A DNA stretch of 64,000 nucleotides, taken from Peteryoungia ipomoeae (GTDB taxonomy: Bacteria; Pseudomonadota; Alphaproteobacteria; Rhizobiales; Rhizobiaceae). Both the position numbers and the translations under genes were made by a program. The notes below the pieces were generated by a model. It made no database searches. It had not been told where the DNA came from and worked only from the letters and a program-made list of their open reading frames with translations. The stretch's first letter is position 1, and every line of letters starts with the position of its first letter. The stretch lies in the NCBI RefSeq assembly GCF_004912165.1, contig NZ_STGV01000001.1:868001-932000 (forward strand). Reading direction: 5' to 3'. This document shows, one piece after another, positions 62,126-64,000 of the stretch.

Positions 62126-63502
62126 ATGAACCACATTGCCACAGCCGAAATTCCGAAACGGATTATACGGAGCGCCAAGCGTGGCGCTGCCCGTAAAACC
62201 GTTGTCGATCCGGATGCGCCTAAGATCAAGACAACCAATATCCTGCTGATCGAAGACTCGATGGCGGTGGCCAATCTTATTGTCACGAAGCTCCAGGAAG
62301 TTTGCACCGCCAAGGTCATCCATTGCTCAAGCCTGGCGGATGCACGTCGCGTTTTCAACACCGAGCACTTCGCATTCGCGATTACGGGTCTCGACCTCCC
62401 TGACGGTAAGGGCGAGGAAATCCTTGCAGCCCTTGATGAGGCGGAGATCGCCGCACTCGTTTACACCGCCAAGCATGACGACGAAGCGCAACATCGCTAC
62501 GGCGAGCTGCAGCTTCTCGACTATTGCGTCAAGGACGAAACCGGCTCCTTGAACAGACTGATCCAGACGGCTGTGCGTGTGCTCGGCAATGCCGACATCA
62601 AGGTGCTTGTCGTCGATGACCAGCGCAGCGCCCGCGAAAGCCTGGTCGACGTGCTGTCGCGGCACAATTTCGATGTCCTGGAAGCTCGCTCGGGTGCCGA
62701 AGCCCTGACGATGCTCGGGGTTCAGAAAGATGTCGAGCTGCTGATCACCGACTACAACATGCCGGATATGGACGGCTATGAACTCGTCCAGCGGATCCGT
62801 GCAAGTTCTGCCTATACGCAGCTCAGGATCATTGGCGTGACCGCCTCGGCCGATCGCCGCCTGAGCTCGCTTTTTCTGAAGGCTGGCGCCAACGATTTCA
62901 TGTATCGGCCGCTGATGCCGGAGGAATTTCAGTGCCGGATCGACAGCAATGTCGACACCATCAAGCAGATCAAGCGTTTGCGCTATCATGCCGAGCGTGA
63001 TCAGCTGACCAATTTGCCGAACAGGCGATATTTCTTCGAAGTGGTCGCCCGCCTGATGCGGGAAGATCAGGCGCAGGGCATGCAGAGTGCCGTGGCGCTG
63101 CTCGATATCGACTTCTTCAAGAAGGTCAACGATACCTACGGCCACGAAGCCGGTGACGACACACTGAGAGCCATTGCTGCTTGTCTGCAAAAGACGGTGG
63201 CGCGCACACCACATATGGCCGCGCGGCTTGGTGGCGAGGAATTCGCAGTCTATCTGCGCGGGCTGCACGAACACAGCGCGCATGACTTCTGCGAGCAGAT
63301 CCGCAAGGCGATCGAGAAGGTCAAGATCGAATTGCGCAACGGCACGGTGATCTCCGTGACAACCTCGATCGGACTTGCCGACATCCAGACCAATGAGCCT
63401 GTCGACAACCAGCTGCACGCTGCAGACCAGCTGCTTTACATGGCCAAGGCCAATGGCCGGAACCGGGTCTTCTCCGAAATCTCGCTGATGGGCGGATTGT
63501 AA
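62126..63502 (+). CDS. PleD-like response regulator / diguanylate cyclase (REC-REC-GGDEF)
   Basis: 458 residues. A polar N-terminal extension (~37 residues), receiver 1 at ~38-150, receiver 2 at ~158-275 and a GGDEF domain at ~290-450. Receiver 1 is degenerate: the phospho-acceptor position is Gly in AITGLDLPDGKG. Receiver 2 keeps Asp in LITDYNMPDMDG and DDQ acidic residues. The cyclase motif GGEEF is intact, but the I-site RxxD reads RTPH, so product inhibition is probably lost. It makes c-di-GMP from GTP. The three PilZ-type genes elsewhere in the window are possible receptors. Confidence 0.93.
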   Translation: MNHIATAEIPKRIIRSAKRGAARKTVVDPDAPKIKTTNILLIEDSMAVANLIVTKLQEVCTAKVIHCSSLADARRVFNTEHFAFAITGLDLPDGKGEEILAALDEAEIAALVYTAKHDDEAQHRYGELQLLDYCVKDETGSLNRLIQTAVRVLGNADIKVLVVDDQRSARESLVDVLSRHNFDVLEARSGAEALTMLGVQKDVELLITDYNMPDMDGYELVQRIRASSAYTQLRIIGVTASADRRLSSLFLKAGANDFMYRPLMPEEFQCRIDSNVDTIKQIKRLRYHAERDQLTNLPNRRYFFEVVARLMREDQAQGMQSAVALLDIDFFKKVNDTYGHEAGDDTLRAIAACLQKTVARTPHMAARLGGEEFAVYLRGLHEHSAHDFCEQIRKAIEKVKIELRNGTVISVTTSIGLADIQTNEPVDNQLHAADQLLYMAKANGRNRVFSEISLMGGL

Positions 63503-63554
63503 CGCCATGACGCGCCGCGCATCCCACCGGATGCCGGCTGGCGCAAGTCCCGCC

Positions 63555-64000
63555 TCAATGCGGGATGTAGATCTTTTCCCTGATGTGCTTCAGTGACGCA
63601 ACGATGGTGAAGGTCATGATCACCAGCAGCGTCCAGGAACTCCACTTGCCCAGATGCACCGTCGACCAGGCACCGATCTGGTTTGGATAGTGCCAAATGG
63701 CAAAGAAGGTGGAGATGTTTTCCGCCAGCCAGATGAAAAAGCCGATCAGAATGAAGGCCAGGATTAGCGGCATGCGGCGGTCGCGATCGAAGGGGCGGAA
63801 GATCACCGTGGCACGGGCATAGAGGCCAATCGCAAGCGCTGCGATATACCAGCGATAATCACCGATATAGTGATGCGTGAAGAAGTTGCCATAGATCGCG
63901 AGCGCCACCAGAATTGCCATCCAATAGGGCGGATGGTGCCGGATCCGCACATGCAGGAGCCGCCAGGCCTGAATGATGTAGCTGCCGACGGCGGCATACA
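63555..64000 (-). CDS. DUF817 membrane protein, 5' end outside window
   Basis: The visible 148 residues are the C-terminal part; the frame stays open to the window edge (YAAVGSYIIQAWRLLHVRIR), so the start lies beyond 64000. The GTG at 63950 is internal. About four to five membrane segments, with the family-like blocks FIWLAENISTFFAIWHYPNQ, GAWSTVHLGKWSSWTLLVIM and IVASLKHIREKI. DUF817 proteins are inner-membrane proteins of unknown function. Confidence 0.85.
   Translation of the reverse strand, partial: YAAVGSYIIQAWRLLHVRIRHHPPYWMAILVALAIYGNFFTHHYIGDYRWYIAALAIGLYARATVIFRPFDRDRRMPLILAFILIGFFIWLAENISTFFAIWHYPNQIGAWSTVHLGKWSSWTLLVIMTFTIVASLKHIREKIYIPH

Overview
The window reads as a chromosomal segment of a member of the Rhizobiaceae (Hyphomicrobiales, Alphaproteobacteria). 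Support comes from the high GC content with strong G/C third-position bias, the class II ribonucleotide reductase NrdJ behind a pair of NrdR boxes, rhizobial small families (DUF1883, DUF2799, HlyU-like, DUF817, several single PilZ-domain proteins), a FixK/FNR-type box, and RIME-like mosaic repeats. Species cannot be told from the sequence. About 65 protein genes and three tRNAs (Cys-GCA, Asn-GTT, Leu-TAA) are supported. There is no CRISPR array, rRNA operon, complete insertion sequence or prophage.

Layout. 0-5 kb: the end of an AraC regulator, an XRE regulator with two unrecognised genes (one secreted), small hypothetical genes, tRNA-Cys and tRNA-Asn. 5-15 kb: photolyase, a DUF2799 lipoprotein, the run cysK / AlaX-type tRNA editing protein / a sulfurtransferase-GNAT fusion, then an NAD-kinase-like + SPFH gene pair divergent from an NrtR-type Nudix regulator with two adjoining palindromic operators. 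14-25 kb: DUF4344 metallopeptidase, OmpA-like protein, catalase-like protein, alanine dehydrogenase with its divergent Lrp-type regulator, two PilZ proteins, CpdB, a LysR/azoreductase pair, HlyU-like protein and threonine ammonia-lyase. 25-42 kb: TrkH, an SsuABC/Thi-like ABC transporter, tRNA-Leu, WrbA, a CinA-type protein, a universal stress protein with a FixK/FNR-type site, xanthine phosphoribosyltransferase, a sorbosone-dehydrogenase-like lipoprotein, an ArsR/SRPBCC pair with tandem operators, DUF1206 protein and a chemoreceptor.

42-50 kb is the most unusual part. NrdJ is followed by an AT-rich XRE + ImmA/IrrE pair. Beyond it lie about 2 kb of mosaic repeats: five copies of an asymmetric palindromic unit, two of which face inward around a small GIY-YIG nuclease gene; a hairpin-rich stretch without coding potential; and two inverted RIME-like elements bracketing the whole. 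50-64 kb returns to housekeeping content: DUF1883, RarA + DegP-type protease, a serine hydrolase, a nitrilase-type amidohydrolase, dihydroxy-acid dehydratase, a nuclease, MsrP-MsrQ, a PleD-like diguanylate cyclase with a degenerate first receiver, and the end of a DUF817 gene running off the window.

Working together: cysK/alaX/sseA link sulfur amino acids with tRNA quality control; IlvA and IlvD belong to branched-chain amino acid synthesis; WrbA, AzoR, MsrPQ, the catalase-like protein, Usp and DegP form a scattered oxidative and envelope stress set. All product names come from recognition of sequence motifs by eye; no database search was run.
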